A DNA stretch of 64,000 nt. Source: an uncultured Blautia sp. Lineage in GTDB: Bacteria; Bacillota; Clostridia; Lachnospirales; Lachnospiraceae. The DNA lies in the NCBI RefSeq assembly GCF_934372025.1, contig NZ_CAKROJ010000007.1, positions 13,289-77,288 of the forward strand, given 5' to 3'. Below are positions 50,359 to 59,053 of the stretch, piece by piece (the first letter of the stretch is position 1; every line of letters begins with the position of its first letter). A model generated the notes under the pieces. The model was not told where the DNA came from, did no database searches, and worked only from the letters and a program-made list of their open reading frames with translations. The translations under genes were made by a program, and so were the position numbers.

Positions 50359-51851
50359 CACCCTATTTCCTTTGTTGCAAACGCCATAATTTTTTCCTGA
50401 TTAAATTCATTTCTATTCAATATACCTGTAGTGTGTCCCTGATTCATTACCACAATACGGTCACACATATTGATCAACTCCGGCATTTCCGAAGATATGA
50501 AAATAATTGATAATCCTGTTGCTGTCAGATCATCTATCAGATGATAAATATCCGATTTGGTTTTAACATCAATTCCCCTTGTTGGCTCATCCAGAATAAG
50601 AATTTTTTCTGTAACCAACAGCCATCTACTGATAATAACCTTCTGCTGATTGCCTCCCGAGAGTTTTCCTATTTCCTGTTCTATAGAGGAATATTTCGTC
50701 TGCATAACGTCATCAACATATTTTCGGGCAAGCTCAATTTCTTTTTTTCTGCTATACCGCCCTTTTTTTAAAAATTTGTCCAGTATTTCAATCGTTGCAT
50801 TAAAACGTATTCCTTGAATCGGATAAATTCCTGACTGTTTTCTATCTTCCGGAACAAGTCCGATTCCTGCACTTATTGCAGCCTTTACATTCTTAATATC
50901 AACTTCTTTATTTTCAATATAAATATGTCCACTGTCTTTATGACGAAGTCCAAAAATACATTCCATAGTTTCACTTCGTCCAGATCCAACCAATCCTGAG
51001 AAACCAAGAACCTCTCCTTTTCTCAGTTCAAAATTAACGTTTTGTACTTCTTTTCCAGAAGCCAGGTTCTCTACTTTAAGAACAATGTCATTTGTATAAT
51101 TTTCATGCTTCTGATACAGATCTCCAAGTTTTCTTCCAACCATAAGTGACACCAGATCATCATGAGTGGTTTCTTTTGTCACTACAGTATCAATGTATTC
51201 ACCATCTCGCATAACTGTAATACGGTCAGTGATTGCATCCAGTTCAGCCATTCGATGACTGATATATATAATTCCAACATTTTTTGCTTTTAAATCTCTA
51301 ATTGCATCAAAAAGAGCATCTACCTCATTTTCTGTCAATGATGAAGTTGGTTCATCCATGACAATTATTTTTGCCCCAAAAGAAATAGCACGAATAATTT
51401 CAACCATCTGCTGCTGTGCAATATTTAAATCTCGAATAAGTTGAGTCGCTTTCAGTTCAAGATGCATGGAATACAAAAATTTCTGAGCCATTTCATTCAT
51501 TTTCTTTTTATCTACAACACCTGCTTTTGTTTTTGGCTCCTGCCCAATAAAAATGTTTTCTGCAATCGTCATCTCTGGAATCAACATCAATTCCTGATGT
51601 ATAATACGAATCCCATGTTCTTTTGCACTCTCAACATCCGTAATTTCTACTTCTTTTCCATCAACCAAAATCTGTCCGCTGTCTTTTGTATAAACTCCTC
51701 CAAGAATTTTGATCAATGTAGATTTTCCGGCACCATTTTCTCCTAAAAGAGCATGAACCTCACCTGCTTCCAATTCCAGGTGATTGTTCTTCAGCACAGA
51801 AACTCCGGAAAAAGACTTACAGATATTTTTCATTTCCAATAAATGTGCCAT
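50358..51851 (-). CDS. Sugar ABC transporter ATP-binding protein (RbsA/AlsA-type, double NBD)
   Basis: A 497-residue double ATPase. First Walker A G-E-N-G-A-G-K-S-T near 36, Walker B I-I-V-M-D-E-P-T-S-S; second half G-L-V-G-S-G-R-S-E near 280, signature L-S-G-G-N-Q-Q-K near 392 and I-L-D-E-P-T-R-G-I-D. It energises uptake of the operon's sugar through the permease that follows. Confidence 0.92.
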   Translation of the reverse strand: MAHLLEMKNICKSFSGVSVLKNNHLELEAGEVHALLGENGAGKSTLIKILGGVYTKDSGQILVDGKEVEITDVESAKEHGIRIIHQELMLIPEMTIAENIFIGQEPKTKAGVVDKKKMNEMAQKFLYSMHLELKATQLIRDLNIAQQQMVEIIRAISFGAKIIVMDEPTSSLTENEVDALFDAIRDLKAKNVGIIYISHRMAELDAITDRITVMRDGEYIDTVVTKETTHDDLVSLMVGRKLGDLYQKHENYTNDIVLKVENLASGKEVQNVNFELRKGEVLGFSGLVGSGRSETMECIFGLRHKDSGHIYIENKEVDIKNVKAAISAGIGLVPEDRKQSGIYPIQGIRFNATIEILDKFLKKGRYSRKKEIELARKYVDDVMQTKYSSIEQEIGKLSGGNQQKVIISRWLLVTEKILILDEPTRGIDVKTKSDIYHLIDDLTATGLSIIFISSEMPELINMCDRIVVMNQGHTTGILNRNEFNQEKIMAFATKEIG

Positions 51852-51906
51852 AAATTTTCTCCTTTAAAATAACAACTACTTTCTACTTTTTTAATTTAGC
51901 TAAATA

Positions 51907-51932
51907 ATGGGTGCAACTTACGCTGCACCCAT
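51907..51932 (-). terminator. Hairpin after the binding-protein gene (processing/partial terminator)
   Basis: Perfect 9-bp stem ATGGGTGCA/TGCACCCAT with an 8-base loop directly after the binding-protein stop, followed by TATTTAGC on the minus strand. Such hairpins often stabilise the binding-protein message and reduce expression of the ATPase and permease. Confidence 0.6.
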
Positions 51933-51938
51933 TTAAAT

Positions 51939-52889
51939 TTACTGCCAGTCAGCGTCTAAATATTCATCAATGTTTGAAGAATCAATTGTAAATGCAGGTA
52001 CATCTACTTCAAATTCTTCTGGCTCTTCTCCTGCGATAAGTGTTTTAGCTGCTTTATAGCATTCTTTACCAATAGTAACCGGAGACTGAGCTGCTGTCAT
52101 ACGATAAATACTGTTGTCTTTTGCAATTACTTTCTTAGCTTCCGGGGCACCATCAACACCATAAACATATACTTCTTTTCCTGCTGTTGTAAGTGCAGCA
52201 TATGCGCCCATACCAGCCTGGTCATTGATGGAGAAGATTGCTTTGATATCTGGGTTTGCCTGGATAATATCGCTTGTAATTGTCTGTCCTTTCTCTACAG
52301 TTCCTTCTGCATCAAAAGTTGCTACTACATCAAATCCTTTTCCATCAATTGTATCCAGAAAACCTTTCTCTCGATCATTGCAGGCATTATTTGCAGGATA
52401 ATCAAGCACTGCGATTTCTCCTCCATCTGGAAGATCTTTGATCATTGCTTCTGCACACTGCACACCAGCCTGATAATTGTCAGTTGCAACATAAGAACCA
52501 ACAAGATCAAGATTAGATACAGCTGTGTCAAAATTCACTACTGGAATTCCTGCTTCTTTCAATTTTTGCAGTGCAGGCTCTATTGCATCTTTGTCAACTG
52601 GATTTAAGAATACTGCTGAAACACCCTGTGCAATAAAATCTTCAATAATCTGAATCTGTTTTGCACTATCCTGCTGAGCATCCACTACAACTGTTTTATT
52701 TCCATCCGCATCTGCTTCTTTTGTAATGGAGTCTGCAACTGTTTTAAAGAAGTCAGATTCACACCAGTATGTAACACCATAAGTCTGACCACCTTTTTCA
52801 GCTGCAAAAACACTTACTGGAATTGTTGTTACTGCCATTGCTGCTACGCTTGTTGCCACCATGAGCTTTGTTACCATTCTTTTTTTCAT
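51939..52889 (-). CDS. Sugar ABC transporter substrate-binding protein (RbsB/AlsB-type)
   Basis: A 316-residue periplasmic-binding-fold protein. Signal peptide to about residue 30 (S-V-F-A-A-E) without a lipobox cysteine. Typical points: A-V-F-L-N-P-V-D-K near 91, N-F-D-T-A near 116, F-S-I-N-D-Q near 219 and V-Y-G-V-D-G-A near 244. It captures the operon's sugar outside the membrane. How a protein with no lipid anchor is retained in a Gram-positive is not evident. Confidence 0.88.
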   Translation of the reverse strand: MKKRMVTKLMVATSVAAMAVTTIPVSVFAAEKGGQTYGVTYWCESDFFKTVADSITKEADADGNKTVVVDAQQDSAKQIQIIEDFIAQGVSAVFLNPVDKDAIEPALQKLKEAGIPVVNFDTAVSNLDLVGSYVATDNYQAGVQCAEAMIKDLPDGGEIAVLDYPANNACNDREKGFLDTIDGKGFDVVATFDAEGTVEKGQTITSDIIQANPDIKAIFSINDQAGMGAYAALTTAGKEVYVYGVDGAPEAKKVIAKDNSIYRMTAAQSPVTIGKECYKAAKTLIAGEEPEEFEVDVPAFTIDSSNIDEYLDADWQ

Positions 52890-52930
52890 TGTAAATTCCT
52901 CCTAATTTAAAATATTTTATATAGTTTTCT

Positions 52931-54451
52931 CTAAAGCTCATAAAGAGCGTGTAGATTCTCTTTTATATCTTCATAAAATCTGTCATAGATTTTATGAAAC
53001 TTTTCATATTCTTCGGCTTCCTTTAGATCGCATTCAGTAATTTCATCCTCTTCTATAAAGGCATCACAGGCATCCTGTATGGAGGAATAAATCCCGGTTC
53101 CTACTCCTGCTAAAATTGCTGCACCATATGCCGGACCTTCTTCTTGTTTCAGTGTATGTATACCGCATTTATATAGATCGGCCATAATTTTTCTCCATAC
53201 AGGACTTTTGCTTCCACCTCCACAGGCACGCATGGATACAACTTCTGTTCCCAGTTCTTTCAGAATCTCATTACAATCTGCAAGAGAATAAACAACACCT
53301 TCCATAATCGCTCTGAGCATATGCGCCTGTCCATGTACAATATTTAAACCAATGAAAGCACCCCTGTATTTGGGATCAATATGTGGAGTTCTTTCTCCCA
53401 TCAGGAATGGCAGATAAATTAATCTATCACTTCCTATAGGAATATCTTTTGTCAATTCATTAATCTTGTCATAAAATGACTTATTCTCCGCTTCTGCTTT
53501 CTGAACCAGATCCTGACAAAAATTATTCTTCATCCATTCAATTGAAAGTCCAGCTGATTGAGGACCTCCCATTGTATGCCAGCATCCAGGCACTGCACAG
53601 CAACATAAATGAAGTGCTCCCTCAGGAATTTCCTGATATTTTTCCAAATGAGTATAAACAATACTTGAAGTTCCTATTGTTGTAAAAGCCTGCCCTTCTC
53701 TTACAACACCAGTTCCAATTGCAGCACAGGCATTATCGCTGCCTCCGGCAACTACAACAGTTTCTGTCGACAAACCGCATTGTTCTGCAATTTCCGGTAA
53801 AAGATTTCCCACTACTTCCTGTGATTCATATACGTCGCCAAGAAACTTTCTGTCTACTTTCAGGAAATCAAGTATTTCCTGGGACCAACATCTGTTTTTT
53901 ACATCCAACATCTGCATTCCACTGGCATCAGAAACATCTGTCGCATACTTACCAGTAAGAACAAAACGTACATAGTCTTTTGGAAGCATAATATGTTTAC
54001 ACTTTTCAAAAATCTCTGGCTCATTTTCTTTTACCCATAGAATTTTTGCTGCTGTCCAACCAGCCATTGGTGGATTAGCTGTGATTTTCAGCCATTTCTC
54101 CATTGGCAGTTCTAACATTTCTTCCACTTGCTTTGTTGCTCTCTGATCACACCAGATAATAGATTTTCTTAGAATCTGATTGTCTTTATTCAGCATTACC
54201 AGTCCATGCATTTGACCAGAAATTCCAATTCCATGAACATCTTTTCCATTAACCTGACTTTTTTTAACTACACTTTTAATTGTTGAAATCGCTGCTTCTG
54301 ACCAGTCTGATGGTTCTTGTTCTGCCCATCCGTTCTCTGGCTGATACATTGGATATTTCACGGATTCTTCAGCTATAATTTTTCCATTCTGATCTATCAG
54401 GATTGTCTTTGTCGCACTGGTTCCCAGGTCAACCCCTATTACATACTGCAT
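52931..54451 (-). CDS. xylB: FGGY sugar kinase, xylulokinase-type
   Basis: A 506-residue FGGY kinase: G-V-D-L-G-T-S-A-T-K near residue 6, S-G-Q-M-H-G near 79, W-C-D-Q-R near 104, G-G-S-D-N-A near 230, and R-A-C-G-G-G-S-K-S near 405. The M-H-G and D-Q-R stretches match xylulokinases, but paralogues phosphorylate other ketoses. In this operon it may phosphorylate a ketohexose (e.g. allulose-like) or a pentulose. Stop and start with the epimerase gene are one base apart. Confidence 0.88.
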   Translation of the reverse strand: MQYVIGVDLGTSATKTILIDQNGKIIAEESVKYPMYQPENGWAEQEPSDWSEAAISTIKSVVKKSQVNGKDVHGIGISGQMHGLVMLNKDNQILRKSIIWCDQRATKQVEEMLELPMEKWLKITANPPMAGWTAAKILWVKENEPEIFEKCKHIMLPKDYVRFVLTGKYATDVSDASGMQMLDVKNRCWSQEILDFLKVDRKFLGDVYESQEVVGNLLPEIAEQCGLSTETVVVAGGSDNACAAIGTGVVREGQAFTTIGTSSIVYTHLEKYQEIPEGALHLCCCAVPGCWHTMGGPQSAGLSIEWMKNNFCQDLVQKAEAENKSFYDKINELTKDIPIGSDRLIYLPFLMGERTPHIDPKYRGAFIGLNIVHGQAHMLRAIMEGVVYSLADCNEILKELGTEVVSMRACGGGSKSPVWRKIMADLYKCGIHTLKQEEGPAYGAAILAGVGTGIYSSIQDACDAFIEEDEITECDLKEAEEYEKFHKIYDRFYEDIKENLHALYEL

Positions 54452-54452
54452 T

Positions 54453-55115
54453 TTATCCCTCCATGACTGCCTGTCGTTTCATGTTTGCAATGTTCTCTGC
54501 AAGATTTCCATCAAATAATGCTTTGCCTGAAACAATTATATTTGCTCCTGCTTTTACTACTTTCCCTATATTCTCACAGTTGATACTTCCATCCACTTCT
54601 ATGTCTTTCCATTCTCCAGTCTCTGTTGACCTTTTTCTGATCTTTTCTATCTTATTAAGTGTATCCTCGATAAAATGCTGGCCATCTCTTCCTGGATGAA
54701 CTGTCATAACCTGTATCACATCTGCAAGCTTCCAGATTTCTTCTGTAAGAACTTTCTCTGATGTCTCTGGATTCAGAACAATTCCTGCTCGAAGTCCACA
54801 ATGCTTTATTTCTTTTAAAGTTTCTTCTACATTGCTGCAGGCTTCATAATGGACTGATATTACATCAGCTCCTGCCTCCTGTATTCTCTTTACAAACCGA
54901 ATAGGTTCATTTATCATCAGATGAACATCAAATACCAGATGCGCTGCATCTTTCAATCCATGAATCATTTTCATTCCACATGCCAGATTCGGTACAAAAT
55001 TTCCATCCATTACATCTATATGAACATATTCAGCTCCCGCTTTTTCCATTATTTTTAATTGCTCTCCCAGGCATTTATAGTCTGCTTCCAATAAAGACGG
55101 TGCTATAATGCACAT
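54453..55115 (-). CDS. Ribulose-/hexulose-phosphate 3-epimerase (Rpe/AlsE family)
   Basis: A 220-residue TIM-barrel epimerase: P-S-L-L-E-A-D near residue 6, H-I-D-V-M-D-G-N-F-V-P near 34, D-V-H-L-M near 66, M-T-V-H-P-G-R-D-G-Q near 138, and D-G-S-I near 176. AlsE of E. coli is the allulose-6-phosphate paralogue found in a comparable gene set. The choice between ribulose and allulose cannot be made by eye. Confidence 0.88.
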   Translation of the reverse strand: MCIIAPSLLEADYKCLGEQLKIMEKAGAEYVHIDVMDGNFVPNLACGMKMIHGLKDAAHLVFDVHLMINEPIRFVKRIQEAGADVISVHYEACSNVEETLKEIKHCGLRAGIVLNPETSEKVLTEEIWKLADVIQVMTVHPGRDGQHFIEDTLNKIEKIRKRSTETGEWKDIEVDGSINCENIGKVVKAGANIIVSGKALFDGNLAENIANMKRQAVMEG

Positions 55116-55130
55116 TATCGATCACCTCGT

Positions 55131-55973
55131 TTATATTTTATTACAGTCAATTGCTGTCTGAATTTTCTGAAGTTGCTTCTTATAACCTTTGTTTATTTTT
55201 GTTGTATATCCCAGGTAAAGTGCATCCAGTATAAACTGATCTGAAACTCTTCTGGTTACTTTATCCCTTCCTACAGTCAGATCATTTACTGCTGTAAATA
55301 AACTGATATCTGTATACCTTAGAAGGGGAGATTTATTCATTTTTGTAATACTGATTGTAACTGCGCCTCGTTCTTTTGCTATTTTCATTGCCTCTACTAC
55401 GTTTCTGGATCTGCCCTCATAAGATACAGCTAATGCGACATCTTCACTTGTAAGGTTTCCTGCTGTCATCATCTGCAGCATTACATCACTATGTACGGAA
55501 CATGGAATCCCAAGTCTTCCAAATTTCATATAAGCCAGCTGACACACAGCATATGCATCTCCGACTCCAAAAAAATGTATCTCTCTTGCTTTCAGAAGCG
55601 CATCTAATGCTTTTTCGTAACTTTCATCATCTGCCAGAACTAATGTATCGCTTAATGTCTGTACATTACTCTGATATACTTTTTTCAGAATGGTCTTCAT
55701 ATCATCTGAAGTTTTGATATCTTCTGAATGAATTTCCATTCCCTCAGCCAAAGCTCTAATAAAATCTGCCTTCATGGAGGAATATCCATCATATCCCATT
55801 CTTTTGCAAAATCTTATAATTGATGCTTCGCTGCTTCCTGACTCTCTTGCAATCTCTGCAAGAGTCAACTGTGTGATCGCTTCCGGATTTTCAAGCAATG
55901 CAGATGCTATTGCTTTTTCAGCTCTCGGTAACGATGGTAACAAAAATCTAATGCGAACAAATAAATCATTCAT
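55131..55973 (-). CDS. RpiR-family transcriptional regulator
   Basis: A 280-residue regulator: N-terminal HTH_6 (I-A-R-E-S-G-S-S-E-A-S-I-I-R-F-C-K-R near residue 44) and a C-terminal SIS domain (I-H-F-F-G-V-G-D-A near 130, V-A-L-A-V-S-Y-E-G-R-S-R near 175) that binds a phosphosugar. First gene of the als-like operon, as alsR (rpiR) is in E. coli. It likely represses at the TGAAGT cluster upstream, released by a sugar phosphate. Confidence 0.9.
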   Translation of the reverse strand: MNDLFVRIRFLLPSLPRAEKAIASALLENPEAITQLTLAEIARESGSSEASIIRFCKRMGYDGYSSMKADFIRALAEGMEIHSEDIKTSDDMKTILKKVYQSNVQTLSDTLVLADDESYEKALDALLKAREIHFFGVGDAYAVCQLAYMKFGRLGIPCSVHSDVMLQMMTAGNLTSEDVALAVSYEGRSRNVVEAMKIAKERGAVTISITKMNKSPLLRYTDISLFTAVNDLTVGRDKVTRRVSDQFILDALYLGYTTKINKGYKKQLQKIQTAIDCNKI

Positions 55974-55993
55974 ATGGCGTGCACTCCATTTCT

Positions 55994-56201
55994 ACTTCAT
56001 TTATCAAAATTCACTTTGAAGTTTTTTGTTGATTAGAATATAGCATTCAACTTTAGTGAAGTAAATATACATAATTATTTTTGTATATCACTACATTTTA
56101 TCTGCTATTTTTTGTTAATTATATCCAATTTTTTGGTTGATTTGACGTTTTTTCATTTTCTTTCACTTCATTTTGAAATTTACAAATATCAAAAAACTTC
56201 A
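55994..56201. promoter_or_regulatory. Cluster of five TGAAGT motifs in the 353-bp upstream region
   Basis: TGAAGT occurs at 55994–55999, 56165–56170 and 56196–56201 (minus strand) and at 56017–56022 and 56057–56062 (plus strand). The region is very AT-rich and has no reading frame. Two -10-like boxes (TATAAT near 56110 and TATATT near 56040 on the minus strand) lie among them. RpiR-family operators are often short inverted TGAAA/TGAAGT-like repeats, so these are candidate RpiR sites. Confidence 0.45.
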
Positions 56202-56282
56202 TTTTTATTTTTTAAATACGAATCGAATTTATAATTACATGCATTGTATGAACACAACAGAATTCCTGCATATAGCAAAAAA

Positions 56283-56301
56283 GCCACCCCATATGGGTGA
56301 C
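56283..56301. terminator. Bidirectional terminator after the DUF2812 gene
   Basis: Stem GCCACCC/GGGTGAC (G·U allowed), 5-base loop, with AAAAAA before and TTTTTT after, so it works on both strands. Confidence 0.8.
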
Positions 56302-56326
56302 TTTTTTGTTAATGCATCTTATTGAA

Positions 56327-56860
56327 TTAGTTCTTAATCATTCTATTTCGAAATGAAATATATTTTACTGCAAATTGTAAAAATATAAGTGTATAAATAC
56401 CTGTCAATACGCCATATACAATTGTCATAGCCGTATTATCCATATTCAAAACTCCATTTACAAGCAATGTTACAAAAATCAGCAGCAAAGGTATGATCCT
56501 TCCTCGGAATATTCTGTTCAGCATATCTAGTCTGGACTGATCATCACAAAAAATATTTTCTTCTTTTTTCATCAGTGCTGCTGGTTTACGGAAATATGTA
56601 TATCCTGCAAAATCTTTCAGATATTCCCATCCGCAGTCCTCAAACATTTGGACATATTCTTCCTGATTCTTTACACCATCTGGATTGTAATCGAGCTGAT
56701 AGATCACATCCTGCGGCTCACATTTTTCAAAGGTGTAGATACCTGGCATAGTCACATTTTTAAACTTCCAGCCGTCTTTGTGCCTGCGGCTCAGATATTC
56801 TGCTTCTTTTTCATATTCTGTGATAGAAAACCAACGAAACTCTTTTTTTACTTCTTCCAT
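56327..56860 (-). CDS. DUF2812 membrane protein
   Basis: A 177-residue protein: soluble N-terminal part with W-F-S-I-T-E-Y-E-K-E-A-E-Y near residue 10 and W-E-Y-L-K-D-F-A-G-Y-T-Y-F near 78, then two membrane helices (about 120–140 and 145–165). DUF2812 genes are typically paired with PadR regulators in Firmicutes. Its role is unknown, perhaps an envelope or stress effector. It overlaps the padR gene by 13 bases. Confidence 0.8.
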   Translation of the reverse strand: MEEVKKEFRWFSITEYEKEAEYLSRRHKDGWKFKNVTMPGIYTFEKCEPQDVIYQLDYNPDGVKNQEEYVQMFEDCGWEYLKDFAGYTYFRKPAALMKKEENIFCDDQSRLDMLNRIFRGRIIPLLLIFVTLLVNGVLNMDNTAMTIVYGVLTGIYTLIFLQFAVKYISFRNRMIKN

Positions 56861-57174
56861 GGTATGACCTCCTGTGCATTACGGTACAGCCTGTTGATCC
56901 TTTTTAATTCCAGTTCCAGAACTTCTTCTCCAAGTTCAGTAATCTGATATATTTTTCTTTTTTCTTCTTCCCGTATAAATTCGATCAAACCGTCTTTTTC
57001 CATTTTTGAAAGACTTCCATACATGGTTCCTGGACCAAGAACCACTTCATTTCCAGTCAGTTCTTTTACTTTTTGAACGATCCCATATCCATGATTCGGT
57101 GTTCGAAGACATAACAAAATATAAAATCCTGTCTCAGTCATCGGAACATATACTTTCTTTATATGTACATCCAT
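56848..57174 (-). CDS. PadR-family transcriptional regulator
   Basis: A 108-residue single-domain winged-helix regulator. The PadR core: T-E-T-G-F-Y-I-L-L-C-L near residue 13, H-G-Y-G-I-V-Q-K-V near 29, G-T-M-Y-G-S-L near 48 and I-Y-Q-I-T-E-L-G near 75. It probably represses its own operon through two GTGCGATAT boxes at the promoter; PadR proteins respond to aromatic or amphipathic compounds. Confidence 0.92.
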   Translation of the reverse strand: MDVHIKKVYVPMTETGFYILLCLRTPNHGYGIVQKVKELTGNEVVLGPGTMYGSLSKMEKDGLIEFIREEEKRKIYQITELGEEVLELELKRINRLYRNAQEVIPWKK

Positions 57175-57196
57175 AAACGCTTACCTCGCTGTTTGA

Positions 57197-57247
57197 TATA
57201 TCGCACTTCGACACGTCAAGCATATCGCACTACGATGTATTTGTCAA
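57197..57247 (-). promoter_or_regulatory. Promoter of padR with paired GTGCGATAT boxes
   Basis: TTGACA (57247–57242), 17-base spacer and TATGCT (57224–57219) on the minus strand. One box TCGTAGTGCGATAT fills the spacer and the -10, and a second, TCGAAGTGCGATAT, lies 24 bases downstream (57211–57198). Tandem boxes one to two helical turns apart suit a PadR dimer pair. Confidence 0.65.
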
Positions 57248-57264
57248 GTATAAGATCCCACTTC

Positions 57265-58278
57265 TTATTTATTTTGGTCAGAATTCTTTCTCATCGTAAC
57301 AATCCGCTCAAGTATTTCATGTCTGAATTTTTCTACGTCATTCGTCCGCTTGCGCACACCTGCTGCCGCAGCATGTCCACCTCCGCCAAACGCCTGCAGG
57401 AGTTCATTCACATTGATCCATTTTCCATCAGACCGGAAGGAACACCGCCAGCGGTTTTCTTCTTCCTCATACATGGTAAAACCAAGCTTAATGTCTTCAC
57501 AATCTCTGAGAAATCCACTGATTGGATGGATATCCTCATAACTGATTCCTTCAGCCTCGCTCTCGGCACGATTGATACATACGCAGGCAACATTTCCATC
57601 CAGCAGACGTTCTGCCCGCTTCAACAGCTCTGATCTCTTCTGCAGACTTTCCAAAGTGTCATTATGCATGGTCTGCATCACATAACTATGATCTACGCCC
57701 ATCTTGAGCAGTCCAGTCACCGCCTGCATGGTGCCCATCTTCGCCCTGGTAAAACAGCCTGTATCATGCAGAATCCCCATATAGATGTAATCCGCTGCAG
57801 TCGGATTCGCTTCACAATCGATAGTGTTCTTCAGCTTAGCTGCATCCAAAATGTAGTAGACATTCTCTGCACAGGCTTCCGAGATTTTTGTATAATTCAC
57901 ATCGCCGTAACCTTCATTGGACGCATGGTGGTCAATTACCATACTTGCCTCTGCTCCCTCATAGTATTCCCTGCCGATCATCCTTGCCAAAACTGCTGTA
58001 TCACATACAATAACAGCATATTTTTCTTTTATATCCGGCTTTTCAAAAGGATCAAAGACCTTGTCCTGTTTTACCTGCTTCTTCGGTCCTTTGTCCAACG
58101 TGTCTGCCAGATATGGCATCACTTTGTACTGCGGATAGTTTACTTTAATATAGTGTGCAAGCCCCATCACCGATCCGGCAGCATCGCCATCCGGATTCAA
58201 GTGCCCCAGAAGAATTACTGTATTCAAGTCATGCGCTTGCATTAAAGATTGAAATTCCTGGTCAAAATTAAATGTCAT
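57265..58278 (-). CDS. nrnA: DHH-family phosphoesterase, NrnA-like
   Basis: A 337-residue DHH/DHHA1 phosphoesterase. Metal motifs: G-H-L-N-P-D-G-D-A near residue 24, V-I-V-C-D-T near 97 and V-I-D-H-H-A-S near 120; DHHA1 tail F-G-G-G-G-H-A-A-A-A near 300. NrnA cleaves oligoribonucleotides and pAp; some relatives cleave cyclic dinucleotide products. Start at 58278 with GAAAGGC upstream; the longer frame to 58383 includes non-conserved sequence and is rejected. Confidence 0.9.
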   Translation of the reverse strand: MTFNFDQEFQSLMQAHDLNTVILLGHLNPDGDAAGSVMGLAHYIKVNYPQYKVMPYLADTLDKGPKKQVKQDKVFDPFEKPDIKEKYAVIVCDTAVLARMIGREYYEGAEASMVIDHHASNEGYGDVNYTKISEACAENVYYILDAAKLKNTIDCEANPTAADYIYMGILHDTGCFTRAKMGTMQAVTGLLKMGVDHSYVMQTMHNDTLESLQKRSELLKRAERLLDGNVACVCINRAESEAEGISYEDIHPISGFLRDCEDIKLGFTMYEEEENRWRCSFRSDGKWINVNELLQAFGGGGHAAAAGVRKRTNDVEKFRHEILERIVTMRKNSDQNK

Positions 58279-58386
58279 TTGATTGCCTTTCGTATAAATA
58301 TCATAGATTATTTGTACATACCATAATACCATGCAAATGCGTCTTGAAAAATATGTAAATTGAAAAATCAACTCAAAAATCACAAA

Positions 58387-58415
58387 AGCGAATGCAGGTT
58401 TACCCTACATCCGCT
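58387..58415 (-). terminator. Terminator after the DUF3592 gene
   Basis: Stem AGCGGATGTAGG/CCTGCATTCGCT (two G·U in RNA), 5-base loop, then TTTTGTGATTTTT on the minus strand. Confidence 0.65.
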
Positions 58416-58442
58416 CTTTTTTATGTTGATTCTCGAATCACC

Positions 58443-58484
58443 AATTCTGCAGATTCACTCACTATCCTTCCCCGTCAGACTCCT
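58443..58484. repeat. 42-bp direct repeat, left copy
   Basis: Identical in 41 of 42 positions to 59731–59772. It holds the last eight codons (…R-S-L-T-G-K-D-S-E) and stop of the DUF3592 gene plus 12 bases beyond. Confidence 0.85.
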
Positions 58485-58946
58485 GATGTAGCCGACAATT
58501 ATTTGTTTAAGAACCTTGACTCCGATAAATGTAAGAAAAATGCCTGCTGGAATTCCTATACAAGCCAAAATGAATGTTATAGGGTCATCGTCGCCTTTCA
58601 TTTTATATTTACCCCGTGACGTCAGATAGACTTCAATTTCTTTTTCGTCACCTATGCTGACTTCTCTGTAGTAAGTACGTTTCCCTGTGTATTTTTTTCC
58701 GTCCACTTCATATGAAAGCTTTGTCACATATCTAAAATCATCGTCATATTCGTCGCCCGAACTTTTTATGTCATAATCTACAACACGGGCTGTGATCGTT
58801 CGAACATCAGTTGATTTCTTATATTCTTTACTGGATACAAATCTATCAACACTTGATAGAATTAACCCTACAGTTGCAAACAGGAATACAAGTCCTATTA
58901 GCATCTCACCTATAAATTTTTTTGTTTTACTCAATTTACTTTCCAT
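58455..58946 (-). CDS. DUF3592 membrane protein
   Basis: A 163-residue protein with two membrane helices (about 15–35 and 125–150) flanking an extracellular beta domain: T-I-T-A-R-V-V-D-Y-D near residue 47 and T-K-L-S-Y-E-V-D-G-K-K-Y near 68, as in DUF3592. Function unknown. The last residues R-S-L-x-G-K-D-S-E are identical to the end of the FAD protein at 59743 owing to the 42-bp repeat, so its true C terminus was probably replaced. ATG 58946 has GAGGAG upstream. Confidence 0.75.
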   Translation of the reverse strand: MESKLSKTKKFIGEMLIGLVFLFATVGLILSSVDRFVSSKEYKKSTDVRTITARVVDYDIKSSGDEYDDDFRYVTKLSYEVDGKKYTGKRTYYREVSIGDEKEIEVYLTSRGKYKMKGDDDPITFILACIGIPAGIFLTFIGVKVLKQIIVGYIRSLTGKDSE

Positions 58947-59053
58947 ACACAAGCTCCTCGCAACTTACATGATCTTTTTTTGTAGTCCGTCATTATCTGT
59001 TATTATAATACTGTGAAAACAGATAAGTTACACTATCACTTGTGTTAGGATAA

